64,000 nt of DNA from Pseudomonas sp. MWU16-30317 (GTDB taxonomy: Bacteria; Pseudomonadota; Gammaproteobacteria; Pseudomonadales; Pseudomonadaceae), in assembly GCF_020515695.1 (NCBI RefSeq), contig NZ_JAIWJA010000012.1, forward strand, positions 62,001 to 126,000, read 5' to 3'. How positions within the stretch are numbered: the stretch's first letter is position 1; the number at the start of each line of letters is the position of its first letter. Made by a program: the position numbers and the translations under genes. Below the pieces are notes generated by a model that made no database searches, was not told the DNA's origin, and was given only the letters and a program-made list of their open reading frames with translations. Positions 15,370 to 24,104 of the stretch are shown here, one piece after another.

Positions 15370-17769
15370 CTACTTATTGGGCAGCGCAAACGCAATGATG
15401 TAGTCGCCATGATCCGGCGCCGCGCGCGTGCCTCCAGCGGTAACCACGACATATTGGCGACCGTCCTCAGGCGAAGTGAACACCAGTGGCGTGGCCCCTG
15501 CGCCCACCGGCAGCGGACTTTTCCATACGACCGCCCCCGTCAGTGCATTCAATGCACGCAGGTAATAGTCCGAAGTCGCGGAGAAGAAGATCAGCCCTGA
15601 AGCGGTGGTGGTGGCGCCGCCCAGCGTCGGCATGCCCAGTTCGATCGGCAGGTGAGTCTTGAGCCCCAGCGGCCCGAACTGCTCCGGAGTCCCTAACGAG
15701 CGCTGCCAGAGCACTTTTTGAGTTTTCATGTCGATGGCCGCCATGGTGCCGAACGGTGGAGTAGTGCACGGTACACCCAGGACCGACTGCACCATGCCAC
15801 GTTCGGCACCATATGGCGTGTTGTCCATCGGCACGACACCACCGACGTTGTGGTCGGTTTTGCCCGACTCACGTGCACGCTGGATTTGCTGATCGCGAGT
15901 CAGCAGGCGCCCTTTCATCATCACGCGCATGTCGTTGACGATCATCAGGTCGTGACGTTTGTCGATCGACTGGCCACCCCAGTTGGTGGTACCGAACCAT
16001 GACGGGTTCTGAAGAAACCATTCCATCTGCGGCGGTGTGTAGTCGCCGGCATAGTAGAGCTTCTTGAACTGGATTCGGCAGCTCAACTGATCCAGCGGGG
16101 TGATGCCCCACATTTTCGCTTCGCTGAGCACCGTGTCACGCATGCTCGGCATGCCCACCGAGTAAGGCTGGGTCTTGGACAAACGTTCGCCCGCTACGCC
16201 ATCGCCTGGTACGGGGCGTTCCTCGACTTTGGTGATCGGTACGCCGGTGCGGCGGTCCAGCACGAAGATCTCGCCATTCTTGCTGGCCTGGATCAGCGCC
16301 GGGATACGTCCGCCTTTGCCATCCGGCATGTCGTAGAGCACAGGCTTGGAAGGCAGATCGTAATCCCAGATATCGTGGTGCACGAGCTGGTAAGTCCAAC
16401 GCTCCTCGCCGGTACTGGCATCCAGAGCGACCACCGAAGTGCTGACGCGATCCGTCTCGGGCGAGCGCTTGCCGCCGAACATATCCGGGGTGCCGTTACC
16501 GGTTGGCAGATACACCGTGTTCAGCTCGGCGTCGAACGTCGGCGTCGCCCACATGTTCGGCGTGCTGCGGGTGTAGCTGGTCCCCGGTGCCGGCGGATTT
16601 GGCTGACCGGGGCGGCCGACGTCCCACGCCCAGGCGAGCTTGCCGGTCACCGCGTCGAATGCTCGCACCACCCCGGAAGGCTCGTCGGTGGATTGGTTGT
16701 CCATGACCCAGCCGCCGACGATCAGGTTCTTGCCGGCAAGCACCGGGCCCGAGGTCGGGTTGTAAAACCCGGGAATCACCGCGCCCATGCCGGTAGCCAG
16801 GAATACGGTGCCGTTTTCGCCAAAGTCGGCCACCGGCTGACCGGTTTTCGCGTCCAGGGCAATCAGGCGCATGTCACCGGTGGTGAGGTATACCCGTGTC
16901 TTGCCGGGCGCCCCATCGGGTAGATCGGCGACCTCCATGTACGCCAACGAACGGCAGCGCATCCAGCCGGCCGCGCTTTTAACTGTCACCTTGGGATCGA
17001 AGCGCCACAGCACTTCCCCCGTATCGCCGCGTACCGCCATCACCTGGTTGGTCGGGGTGCAGGGGTACAAGGTATTGCCGATCTGCAGCGGCGAATTCTG
17101 GTTTTCGGCGCCATTGAAGGTCACGTCACCGCTGCGTAGCGTCCAGGCCACTTGCAAGCTGCTGACGTTATCCAGCGTTATCTGCTTGTCCGGGGCGAAG
17201 TTCTCGCCAGAGGGCGTCCGACCAAAACCGACCGACCGGTGTTGATCGGTCGAGTCGCTGTAGTCGGTCGCCACTACGGGAGCATTACCCGGCTTGACCA
17301 ACCAGATGGGACTGAACGCGTTGATGAACGCGGCTATCAGCGCAATGCCAAGTACCGCGGCGCTGGCGTAGGAAACTCCACGCAATCGCGCGTCCACCCT
17401 GCCCTGCGCCTTGGCCAACGCCGGCGTGCACAGCGCGATGAACATCCCCAGGACCGCGAACATGCCCAGCCGCGCCGCGAGGGGCCAAAACTGCAGGCCG
17501 GCTTCGACGAACGCCCAGACGAGGGTAACGATAAAAAACGCACCAAACAGATACAGCGCTCGCGGATCACACCGCAGCAACAGCACCGCAACGAGGATCA
17601 ACGCGATGCCCGCAGGCAGATAGTAAAACGACCCGCCCAAACCGATCAGTTGGCCGCCTCCGTAGACCAGGTAGGCACCTGCTACCAAGAGGATGATTCC
17701 CAGAATAACGGTATAAAGCCTCAACCCCATTGAGACGCTTGGTTTTTGCACAGGTGAAGTAACAGACAA
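15370..17769 (-). CDS. Membrane-bound PQQ-dependent dehydrogenase (glucose/quinate/shikimate family)
   Basis: 799 residues, the normal length of Gcd/QuiA enzymes. Residues 15-150 hold about five membrane segments (e.g. LYTVILGIILLVAGAYLVYG, GIALILVAVLLLR). The rest is the periplasmic PQQ propeller with repeated W-x-F/Y-Q and GEVLWRFDPK-type blades and the active-site stretch LVHHDIWDYDLPSKP, followed by ASKNGEIFVLDRRTG. It oxidises an aldose or a cyclic polyol in the periplasm and passes electrons to ubiquinone. The sequence as I can read it does not decide between glucose (gcd) and quinate/shikimate (quiA). The gene is transcribed away from fdhA across a 309-bp gap. Confidence 0.88.
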   Translation of the reverse strand: MSVTSPVQKPSVSMGLRLYTVILGIILLVAGAYLVYGGGQLIGLGGSFYYLPAGIALILVAVLLLRCDPRALYLFGAFFIVTLVWAFVEAGLQFWPLAARLGMFAVLGMFIALCTPALAKAQGRVDARLRGVSYASAAVLGIALIAAFINAFSPIWLVKPGNAPVVATDYSDSTDQHRSVGFGRTPSGENFAPDKQITLDNVSSLQVAWTLRSGDVTFNGAENQNSPLQIGNTLYPCTPTNQVMAVRGDTGEVLWRFDPKVTVKSAAGWMRCRSLAYMEVADLPDGAPGKTRVYLTTGDMRLIALDAKTGQPVADFGENGTVFLATGMGAVIPGFYNPTSGPVLAGKNLIVGGWVMDNQSTDEPSGVVRAFDAVTGKLAWAWDVGRPGQPNPPAPGTSYTRSTPNMWATPTFDAELNTVYLPTGNGTPDMFGGKRSPETDRVSTSVVALDASTGEERWTYQLVHHDIWDYDLPSKPVLYDMPDGKGGRIPALIQASKNGEIFVLDRRTGVPITKVEERPVPGDGVAGERLSKTQPYSVGMPSMRDTVLSEAKMWGITPLDQLSCRIQFKKLYYAGDYTPPQMEWFLQNPSWFGTTNWGGQSIDKRHDLMIVNDMRVMMKGRLLTRDQQIQRARESGKTDHNVGGVVPMDNTPYGAERGMVQSVLGVPCTTPPFGTMAAIDMKTQKVLWQRSLGTPEQFGPLGLKTHLPIELGMPTLGGATTTASGLIFFSATSDYYLRALNALTGAVVWKSPLPVGAGATPLVFTSPEDGRQYVVVTAGGTRAAPDHGDYIIAFALPNK

Positions 17770-18078
17770 GTTGGATCTCCCGATTTATTTGAATTATATG
17801 AACCCACTCACTGCGTTTGACCGGCGAAATACCGGTGCGTCGCGTGACTCTAATAGATTAGCACGGCGAAACTTCCAACTTGATAGACTCCAACTCTACA
17901 AACTGTAGACATCAAGTAAACAGTTGCGATTGATAAAATCCAACCTATGGCAATGACAATCCAAGCAACTAATACCGTTGGTCGGCCTCGTTGCAATTTG
18001 GCGGGAACGCCCTTGCCGATCCCGTGCCAGACACTCCGAGCGATATGAATTTATGATTCACCATTACCGGAGAGCGAC
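17770..18078. other. 309-bp divergent intergenic region, PQQ dehydrogenase / fdhA
   Basis: AT-richer than its surroundings and without a credible gene. It must hold both divergent promoters. The one distinct element is the 15-bp palindrome at 17895-17909. No C5/G5 FrmR-like half-site is visible here, so direct FrmR control of fdhA is not supported by this sequence. Confidence 0.6.
17895..17909. promoter_or_regulatory. Perfect palindrome TCTACA-AAC-TGTAGA
   Basis: A 6-bp perfect inverted repeat with a 3-bp spacer, 126 bp upstream of the PQQ dehydrogenase start and 170 bp upstream of fdhA. It looks like a dimeric regulator site; which regulator is unknown. Confidence 0.4.
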
Positions 18079-19218
18079 ATGAAAGCAATCGTCTATAACG
18101 GCCCCCACGACGTCAGCGTTCGCAACGTTCCCGATGCCAAGATCGAAAAGCCCACGGATGCGCTGGTACGTATTACCACGACCAATATATGTGGGTCGGA
18201 CCTGCATATGTATGAAGGCCGTACTAGCTTTGAGACCGGCAGAATTCTGGGTCACGAAAACCTCGGCGAGGTGATTGAAGTCGGGGCCGGTGTCGACCGC
18301 GTCAAAGTCGGAGACATCGTTTGCCTGCCTTTCAATATTGGCTGCGGTTTTTGCGAAAACTGCGAAAAAGGCCTCACCGGTTACTGTTTGACCGTCAACC
18401 CCGGCAGTGCCGGGGGTGCTTATGGCTTTGCCGACATGGGGCCGTATCAGGGTGGCCAGGCCGAGTTGCTGCGTGTGCCCTATGCCGATTTCAACTGCCT
18501 GGTGTTGCCGGAAGGCGCTCAGGAGAAAGAAAACGATTACGTCATGCTTTCCGATATTTTTCCGACCGGCTGGCATGCCACCGAGCTCTCGGGACTGTTG
18601 CCTGGCGAAAGTATCGCTATTTACGGCGCCGGTCCGGTAGGACTGATGGCGGCCCATTCAGCAATGATCAAGGGCGCGTCGCAAGTGTTTGTGGTCGACA
18701 GCCACCCTGACCGCCTGGCGCTGGCCGCCAAGCTGGGCGCTACCCCGATCAACGCGGTGGAGAAAGAAGCGGTCGAGCAGATTCTGAATCTGACCGAGGG
18801 TAAAGGTACCGACCGTGGCTGCGAATGCGTCGGCTATCAGTGCTGCGACAAACACGGCCATGAAGCCAATCACCTGACCATGAACAATCTGGTGGCGTCC
18901 ACCAAACCCACCGGCGGGATAGGCGTCGTTGGGGTATTCGTACCACAGGACCCGGGAGCGGAAAACGAACTGGCCAAGCAAGGCAAGATGGCGTTCGACT
19001 TCGGTTCGTTCTGGTTCAAGGGTCAGCAGATCCGTACCGGGCAGGCCAACGTCAAAGCCTATAACCGCCGGTTGGCCAAGCTGATCGAGCATGACCGTGC
19101 CAAGCCTTCGCAGATTATTTCCCACAGCCTGAAGTTGTCCGAAGGGCCTGACGCCTATAAGCACTTCGATGCCCGTGATGATGGATGGACCAAGGTTGTC
19201 CTCAAGCCAGGTGCGTAA
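18079..19218 (+). CDS. fdhA: Glutathione-independent formaldehyde dehydrogenase (Zn, NAD)
   Basis: 379 residues, close to the 399-residue tetrameric Pseudomonas enzyme that oxidises formaldehyde to formate with tightly bound NAD. The catalytic-zinc ligands are Cys-38 (NICGSDLHMYEGR) and His-59 (ILGHENLGE). The structural-zinc lobe is GCGFCENCEKGLTGYC. The family insertion AYGFADMGPYQGGQAELLRVP and the later CECVGYQCCDKHGHE segment separate it from ordinary alcohol dehydrogenases. The ATG is preceded by CGGAGAG. It presumably detoxifies formaldehyde released in demethylation reactions; FrmR is encoded 2.9 kb away. Aldehyde dismutase is the nearest alternative. Confidence 0.93.
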   Translation: MKAIVYNGPHDVSVRNVPDAKIEKPTDALVRITTTNICGSDLHMYEGRTSFETGRILGHENLGEVIEVGAGVDRVKVGDIVCLPFNIGCGFCENCEKGLTGYCLTVNPGSAGGAYGFADMGPYQGGQAELLRVPYADFNCLVLPEGAQEKENDYVMLSDIFPTGWHATELSGLLPGESIAIYGAGPVGLMAAHSAMIKGASQVFVVDSHPDRLALAAKLGATPINAVEKEAVEQILNLTEGKGTDRGCECVGYQCCDKHGHEANHLTMNNLVASTKPTGGIGVVGVFVPQDPGAENELAKQGKMAFDFGSFWFKGQQIRTGQANVKAYNRRLAKLIEHDRAKPSQIISHSLKLSEGPDAYKHFDARDDGWTKVVLKPGA

Positions 19219-19228
19219 CGCCTGACAC

Positions 19229-19256
19229 GGGACAGCTCGCTCCGGCGGGCTGTCCC
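19229..19256 (+). terminator. Hairpin after fdhA
   Basis: Stem GGGACAGC / GCTGTCCC starting 10 bp after the fdhA stop, followed by ACCTTTG. Stem strength is good; the T-tract is weak. Confidence 0.55.
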
Positions 19257-19308
19257 ACCTTTGCATCGACCCGTGTTGTCGCCCGTGGGCATCCAGTCAT
19301 CGATGTTT

Positions 19309-19935
19309 TCATGACCAGTCCTCATGTGCGGGGAATAACCGAAACGTCAGACTGATACGCGGCCCCAGTGTTTGTTGGGTTCTCATCAGCGCATGCAGCC
19401 AGTGCTGCTGAGTGGTGCCGCGCATGACGATGAGTTGACCGTGCTCTAGCAGCAGGGCGCGTTTTTCGCCAGATATCTTATGCCGTAGCGCGAATTTACG
19501 GGTGGCCCCGACACTCACTGACGCTATCAGGCTATGCGCACCGACTGCCTCCCGATCACTGTGCCAGCCCATTCCCTGGCTCCCGTTGTGATATAGATTG
19601 AGCACACAGCTGTTGAAGGTCGCACCCGTGACCCGTTCGACCCGGTTCTTGATCAGTTCGAGGATGGGCAACTCCCACACAATGGCTTCACGCAGCAGCC
19701 CTGAATGGGTGTATCGAAATTTATCATCGGCATACCACGCCAACTGGCGCCCGCTCTTGATGACCTGGCCGTTCACCAAGGCGGTATTCGCCTGCCAAGG
19801 TACGTCTCGCAGCAAGCGGTGCAGGCTAATGTCGGCTTCGCGGCCGTAGAAGACCCTGCCGAAATCATTCAGCTCGCCGTCCGAGGGCAGCAGGTTCAGA
19901 CCTTGCAGATCAGGTTGAAACATATCGGTTTGCAT
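19309..19935 (-). CDS. alkB: AlkB-like 2-oxoglutarate/Fe(II) dioxygenase
   Basis: 208 residues. AlkB-family alkylated-base demethylase pattern: the Fe ligands in MGWHSDRE (His-x-Asp), a downstream His in QQHWLHAL, and the two-arginine 2-oxoglutarate site in GPRISLTFR. NSCVLNLYHNGSQGMGWHSD is typical of the AlkB/ABH2 core. The ATG at 19935 (MQTDMFQPD) is chosen over a frame extending to 20055, because the extension overlaps the LysR remnant and adds 40 atypical residues. It would repair 1-methyladenine and 3-methylcytosine by releasing formaldehyde, which FdhA could remove; that link is inference. Confidence 0.88.
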   Translation of the reverse strand: MQTDMFQPDLQGLNLLPSDGELNDFGRVFYGREADISLHRLLRDVPWQANTALVNGQVIKSGRQLAWYADDKFRYTHSGLLREAIVWELPILELIKNRVERVTGATFNSCVLNLYHNGSQGMGWHSDREAVGAHSLIASVSVGATRKFALRHKISGEKRALLLEHGQLIVMRGTTQQHWLHALMRTQQTLGPRISLTFRLFPAHEDWS

Positions 19936-20032
19936 ATGACCGTCGGCGCGCCCATTACAGATATCCATCAGCGGGATCGCACCCGCGGCGCCGCTACCCA
20001 CTGCTGAGCAACCTATAGCCGCGCGGCCAGAT

Positions 20033-20664
20033 TCAATCCAGTTTACCCGCTTCACCCAACTCGATCAGCGTATCGATCAGGCACCGCACCTTGGGCCTCA
20101 GGTTCCCGGTCTTGGGCCACAGTGCATACACGGTCAACGGCTGCGGCTCATAGTCCTGGAGCACGCTCCCCAGCTTGCCCGAGTCAAGGTGCTCACGCAC
20201 CACGCACAGCGGCATCTGGCACAAACCCTGACCTCCCAGCGCGAAATCGACCATCGCCTGCCCGTCGCCAATCTGATGCGTCGCGGGTGGCACTATGCGC
20301 CGGCCTTCGCCTTGATCCGTCACCCGCCAACCGAGCGGTTGCCCTCGGCGGTAGCTGATGATATAGGCATGATCAGCCACCTCATCGAGTGTCTGGGGTG
20401 CGCCCGCCCGGCTCAGATAGGACGGTGCTGCACAGATGACCATGCGCTGGTCGGTCAATCGACGCGCGATCAGCCCTTGTTGATTACCCGGATCACCAAA
20501 GCGAATCACCAGATTGACGCCCTCTTCCACAGGGTCGATCAGGTGATCGTTGAAGGTCAGCATGAATGTCAGGCCTGGAAAGCGCTGCCCTATCTCCAAC
20601 ATCACCGGCAGGATCAACTGGCGCCCCAAGGCGACGGGCATGTCGACGCGCAACTGCCCGACTT
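20033..20664 (-). pseudogene. Truncated LysR regulator, DNA-binding domain lost
   Basis: About 210 codons encode only the effector domain and C-terminus of a LysR regulator (linker VGQLRVDMPVALGRQ, then LTFNDHLIDPVEEGVNLVIRFG, to LRPKVRCLIDTLIELGEAG). The first 80-90 codons, with the helix-turn-helix, are absent. LysR similarity begins immediately next to the stop codon of the upstream gldA-like gene (20665-20667), so the break is a recombination junction, not gradual decay. The remaining part closely resembles residues about 90-300 of the intact LysR at 2708-3610. It cannot bind DNA as a normal LysR, although an internal ATG at 20653 keeps an open frame. Confidence 0.88.
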
Positions 20665-21795
20665 TTAATGGACAGCGTTGAGTTTTTGTTTCTTGAGCGA
20701 GCGCAGTAGTGCGTCGGTTGCCACTATGGCGTCGTACACCAACTCGGGCGTTACCGTAAACGGCATATTGTGAATCGTGTCGTTTTTATCACATGCCGCT
20801 TCAGCTACTTTTCGCCATTCTTGCTCTAGGAAAGATTTCAGGCCCAAGTCCTCCAGGGTCAAAGGCAGGCCTACGGCAATGGCGATAGCAACGACCTCTT
20901 CGATTTCCTCGACAGGCGCCGCCTCCATTACCAGCTGAGTAAACAATCCGAACACTACCTTTTCCCCATGCTGCGCGCCGTGCAGATCATGGACCAGCGT
21001 CATGCCGTTATGTATCGCATGCGCCGCGGCACAACCACCGGATTCCGCACCCACGGCAGACATGTAGATGGTGGCCTCGATGGTATTTTCCAGTGCCGCC
21101 GTAATGACGTTGTTCTGAACCGCGTAGGTCGCTTGGGCTGCATATTTGCGGATGGTTTCATAGCACGTTTGGGCAATGGCAAAGCCGATCAAGGTCGGCT
21201 TGAGCATTTTGCCGTCAGTGCCCAGGATCAGGTTGTCGCGCTGTGCCGCGAAACACGCCCGCGCCTCGAAATACGTTGCCAGACCATCACCCACTCCGGC
21301 CGCAAAAAACCTGGCGGGTTGCTCTGCCAGAATTCGGGTATCGGCAAGAACCAGATCCGGATTTCTTGACAGAAACAGGTAACGATTGAACGTATCGTCG
21401 TCATTGTAAATCACTGAAATCGCAGTACATGGCGCATCGGTCGAGGCCAGTGTCGGCACAATCAATACCGGTTTACCCAGAAGATGGGCGGTTGCCTTGG
21501 CGGTGTCCAGGGTTTTACCGCCGCCGATACCCACGACGTAGTCAAAAGCACGAGCAGCCTGGACGTGCTTGTCGATTTCCCTATCGGAGCACTGCCCACC
21601 GAACACAACTAACTCGCCTTGCTGTTCGTTGCTGAAGCCGGACAAGGCCTTCGTTCGCACCCGCTCGACAATAAACTGATCGCAGATCAGATACGCCGCT
21701 GCCCCATAAGCCTTGCCATGAATGGCCAGGTCCTGGAGCGCATCAGCTTGAACCAGAAACTTACCTGGGGATGCAATACCTTTTACGATATTCAT
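20665..21795 (-). CDS. Glycerol-dehydrogenase-like (GldA family) NAD-dependent alcohol dehydrogenase
   Basis: 376 residues of the iron/zinc group III alcohol dehydrogenase superfamily, GldA branch: VVGIGGGKTLDTAKATAHLLGKP (NAD site), PTLASTDAPCTAISVIYND, and metal ligands Asp in GVGDGLATYFEA and His in AAAHAIHNGMT and HDLHGAQHGEKVVFG. It is last in the six-gene Baeyer-Villiger operon, 54 bp after the SDR. In the proposed route it could oxidise a hydroxy acid such as 6-hydroxyhexanoate or a vicinal diol; glycerol itself is the family default. Its stop codon abuts the truncated LysR gene. Confidence 0.87.
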   Translation of the reverse strand: MNIVKGIASPGKFLVQADALQDLAIHGKAYGAAAYLICDQFIVERVRTKALSGFSNEQQGELVVFGGQCSDREIDKHVQAARAFDYVVGIGGGKTLDTAKATAHLLGKPVLIVPTLASTDAPCTAISVIYNDDDTFNRYLFLSRNPDLVLADTRILAEQPARFFAAGVGDGLATYFEARACFAAQRDNLILGTDGKMLKPTLIGFAIAQTCYETIRKYAAQATYAVQNNVITAALENTIEATIYMSAVGAESGGCAAAHAIHNGMTLVHDLHGAQHGEKVVFGLFTQLVMEAAPVEEIEEVVAIAIAVGLPLTLEDLGLKSFLEQEWRKVAEAACDKNDTIHNMPFTVTPELVYDAIVATDALLRSLKKQKLNAVH

Positions 21796-21849
21796 ACTGG
21801 ACCTCTTATTATTTTAGTCAGGTGCATCAGATGTAGATCACCGTCGGTA

Positions 21850-22632
21850 TCAATTGAACACCATCCCCCCATCAATGATCACAGCCTGCCCCGTCATGTA
21901 ATCCGAGTCAGGCCCTGACAGAAATGAAACACAGGCCGCCACGTCCTGGGGCTGGGACAGCCGCTTCAACGTGATGTGCTGGGCAAATTGCTCCATGCCC
22001 CATTCGATGCTTTGCTTGGCATTGTCCGCCACGTCCTGGGCAACCTTGCGCATCATCGGTGTGTCGACGATGCCGGGGCAGTAGGCGTTCACCGTGATGC
22101 CCAGGTGTGCCAGTTCCCTGGCTGCCGTCTGGGTGATACCGCGCACGGCAAATTTAGTCCCGCCATACACCGCCAGCTCGGGGTTGCCGACCTGACCGGC
22201 CTGCGAGGACGCGCTGATGATTTTCCCGCCGTGGCCCAGTGCCTTGAACGCCTTGACTGCGGCCTGGATGCCCCACAGCACGCCACCAACGTTGATATCG
22301 AAGGTTCTGCGGTAGACCTCTGGCGTGATGCTTTCAATCGGCGCGATGGGCGCGATGCCCGCGTTGTTGATGACCACATGCAGATTACCCAATCCATCCA
22401 CCGCTTCCTGCACGGCTTTGAAGACATCATCGCGATCGGCCACATCGACCTTTATCGCCATGGCTTTGCCGCCTTGTTGATTGATTCTTGCCGCCACCTC
22501 ACTGGCTGTCTCAAGGTTCATATCTGCGCAGGCCACTGCAAAACCATCTGCCGCCAAGCGCATCGCAATCGCCTCGCCGATGCCTTGACCAGCGCCGGTG
22601 ATGAAAGCAACTTTTCCGTGGGATTTGCTCAT
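21850..22632 (-). CDS. SDR, acetoin/2,3-butanediol dehydrogenase-like (BudC type)
   Basis: A 260-residue classical SDR: FITGAGQGIGEAIAMRLA (NAD site), INNAGIAPIAPIE, catalytic Ser in ISASSQAGQ and Tyr-x-x-x-Lys in VYGGTKFAV, and YCPGIVDTPMM. The sequence resembles acetoin(diacetyl) reductases and meso-2,3-butanediol dehydrogenases (the AVYGGTKFAVRGITQTAARE stretch, VADNAKQSIEWGMEQFAQHITLKRLS in two parts). It interconverts alcohol and ketone with NAD. In this operon it could oxidise a cyclic alcohol or reduce a diketone. It lies between the porin (32 bp) and gldA-like gene (54 bp), co-transcribed. Confidence 0.88.
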   Translation of the reverse strand: MSKSHGKVAFITGAGQGIGEAIAMRLAADGFAVACADMNLETASEVAARINQQGGKAMAIKVDVADRDDVFKAVQEAVDGLGNLHVVINNAGIAPIAPIESITPEVYRRTFDINVGGVLWGIQAAVKAFKALGHGGKIISASSQAGQVGNPELAVYGGTKFAVRGITQTAARELAHLGITVNAYCPGIVDTPMMRKVAQDVADNAKQSIEWGMEQFAQHITLKRLSQPQDVAACVSFLSGPDSDYMTGQAVIIDGGMVFN

Positions 22633-22664
22633 TTCAGCTTTCCTTCTCGATGGTTATGGGGAAA

Positions 22665-23996
22665 TCAAAAACTGGCCTGCACTTTCACGCCGGCGACGAT
22701 AGCGTTATCGACTTCATACACCCCGCCAGGGTGGCGGACGTATTGCAGGTTCGGGCGGAGCGTCAGCCAGTCGGTGACATGTACGCCGTAGTTAAGCTCG
22801 ATGTTGTATTCACTGTGCTGGACGGGCACGTAGAGCGGGTTGTCGTAATCGTCGATGCCGCTGCTGTCGTTGAATTGCTTCTGCCGTTTGGTCACCGCGT
22901 CGTTGACCTTCAGGCGGGCGATGCCCAGCCCCAGGTCATCCTTGGGGCGTGCATCGAACGGGCCTTTGTACACCAGGCCCAGGTTCTGGAAACTCTCGAT
23001 GCCGCTAGTGGCCTTGTCTTGCTGGGTCAGGCTGGCAAAAACGCTCAGCCCACGCGAGGCATCGCCATTTCGGGTAGTGAGTTGCTGTATGCCCATGAGC
23101 CAGCCGCCATGCTTGCCGCTACGGGATTTGGGTGCCAGCCCCGTCAATGCCATTGGCGCGCCATTGACATCGTCATAGACGTCGTTGGCGTTAGCGCTGC
23201 TGTGGTAATAGCCTAGACGGTATTCACCCGGCAACGCCGCACTGCCCAGGTTGGGCCTCCAGATGACTTCTACCGGGACCAGCGTACCTTGGGTGCCACT
23301 GCCACTGAGCTTGAAGCCATTGTTGGTCTCCAGATTGGAGGGATTCTGCTCGTACGCACCGATTTGCACCTGCCACTGTTCGTTGATGTTGTAACGCGCG
23401 CGCACGCCCCATTGGCTGACCGGGCCGCTGTACCAGACATCCCCCGCCACGTTGCCGATCGGTGCGCTGCAGAACGACAAGCTCTGGAAATCACACGGGA
23501 AGCTGTTGAAGTCTTCGTTGACGCCCAAACGGCCAAGCTTGAGGTCGAATCGCCCGTCGAAAAACTTCTGCCGATACCACAGCTGCGTCAGCCGCCAGGT
23601 CTGCCCCCTGCCCCACACCTCCTGCACGGAACTGAGTTGCGGCGCGCGCGGGTCGGAGACGCGATCATTGGACAGGTTGTTGCCATTTCGCTCGGTCACC
23701 AGCATCTGAAACTCAGCGTCGTGCCAACCCAACAGTTTTTGCAGATCCAGGTGGGTACCCAGCACCCACTGTGCGGTGTAGCGCGCTGAACGGTCATGGT
23801 CGTAGCCGCCGCGAACATTGCTGGCCCCTTCGCCGACATAGTCGACAATAACGTCCACGCCCTGATCCAGCAGTTTGCTACGGGTCCCGCCCCAATCTCC
23901 CAATCCCCAATGCTGGGGCGCCTCGGCGGCGGACACAGGTAGCGTGATGCACGACAGGAGCCCGAGCCCCAGTGGCAGTTTCCAGTTGGTGTTCAT
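22665..23996 (-). CDS. OprB-family carbohydrate-selective porin
   Basis: 443 residues with a signal peptide (NWKLPLGLGLLSCITLPVSAAEA, cleavage near residue 24) and the OprB opening HWGLGDWGGTRSKLLDQGVD, followed by amphipathic beta-strands and a C-terminal Phe (VKVQASF), as in 16-strand outer-membrane porins. The start MNTN at 23996 is chosen; an upstream extension to 24074 lacks a signal-peptide start. It lies inside the Baeyer-Villiger operon between the aldehyde dehydrogenase and the SDR. This suggests induced outer-membrane passage of the pathway substrate. OprB proteins are usually glucose porins, so a cyclic alcohol or ketone substrate is inference. Confidence 0.88.
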   Translation of the reverse strand: MNTNWKLPLGLGLLSCITLPVSAAEAPQHWGLGDWGGTRSKLLDQGVDVIVDYVGEGASNVRGGYDHDRSARYTAQWVLGTHLDLQKLLGWHDAEFQMLVTERNGNNLSNDRVSDPRAPQLSSVQEVWGRGQTWRLTQLWYRQKFFDGRFDLKLGRLGVNEDFNSFPCDFQSLSFCSAPIGNVAGDVWYSGPVSQWGVRARYNINEQWQVQIGAYEQNPSNLETNNGFKLSGSGTQGTLVPVEVIWRPNLGSAALPGEYRLGYYHSSANANDVYDDVNGAPMALTGLAPKSRSGKHGGWLMGIQQLTTRNGDASRGLSVFASLTQQDKATSGIESFQNLGLVYKGPFDARPKDDLGLGIARLKVNDAVTKRQKQFNDSSGIDDYDNPLYVPVQHSEYNIELNYGVHVTDWLTLRPNLQYVRHPGGVYEVDNAIVAGVKVQASF

Positions 23997-24104
23997 GTCG
24001 ATTTCCTTGTTTTTATGTTTTACGACACAGCGCTGACTGGACCGCGCGACACTGTCCGCACGGTCAGATGACAATGATCATTGGTGAAAATGGACAGGGG
24101 CCGG

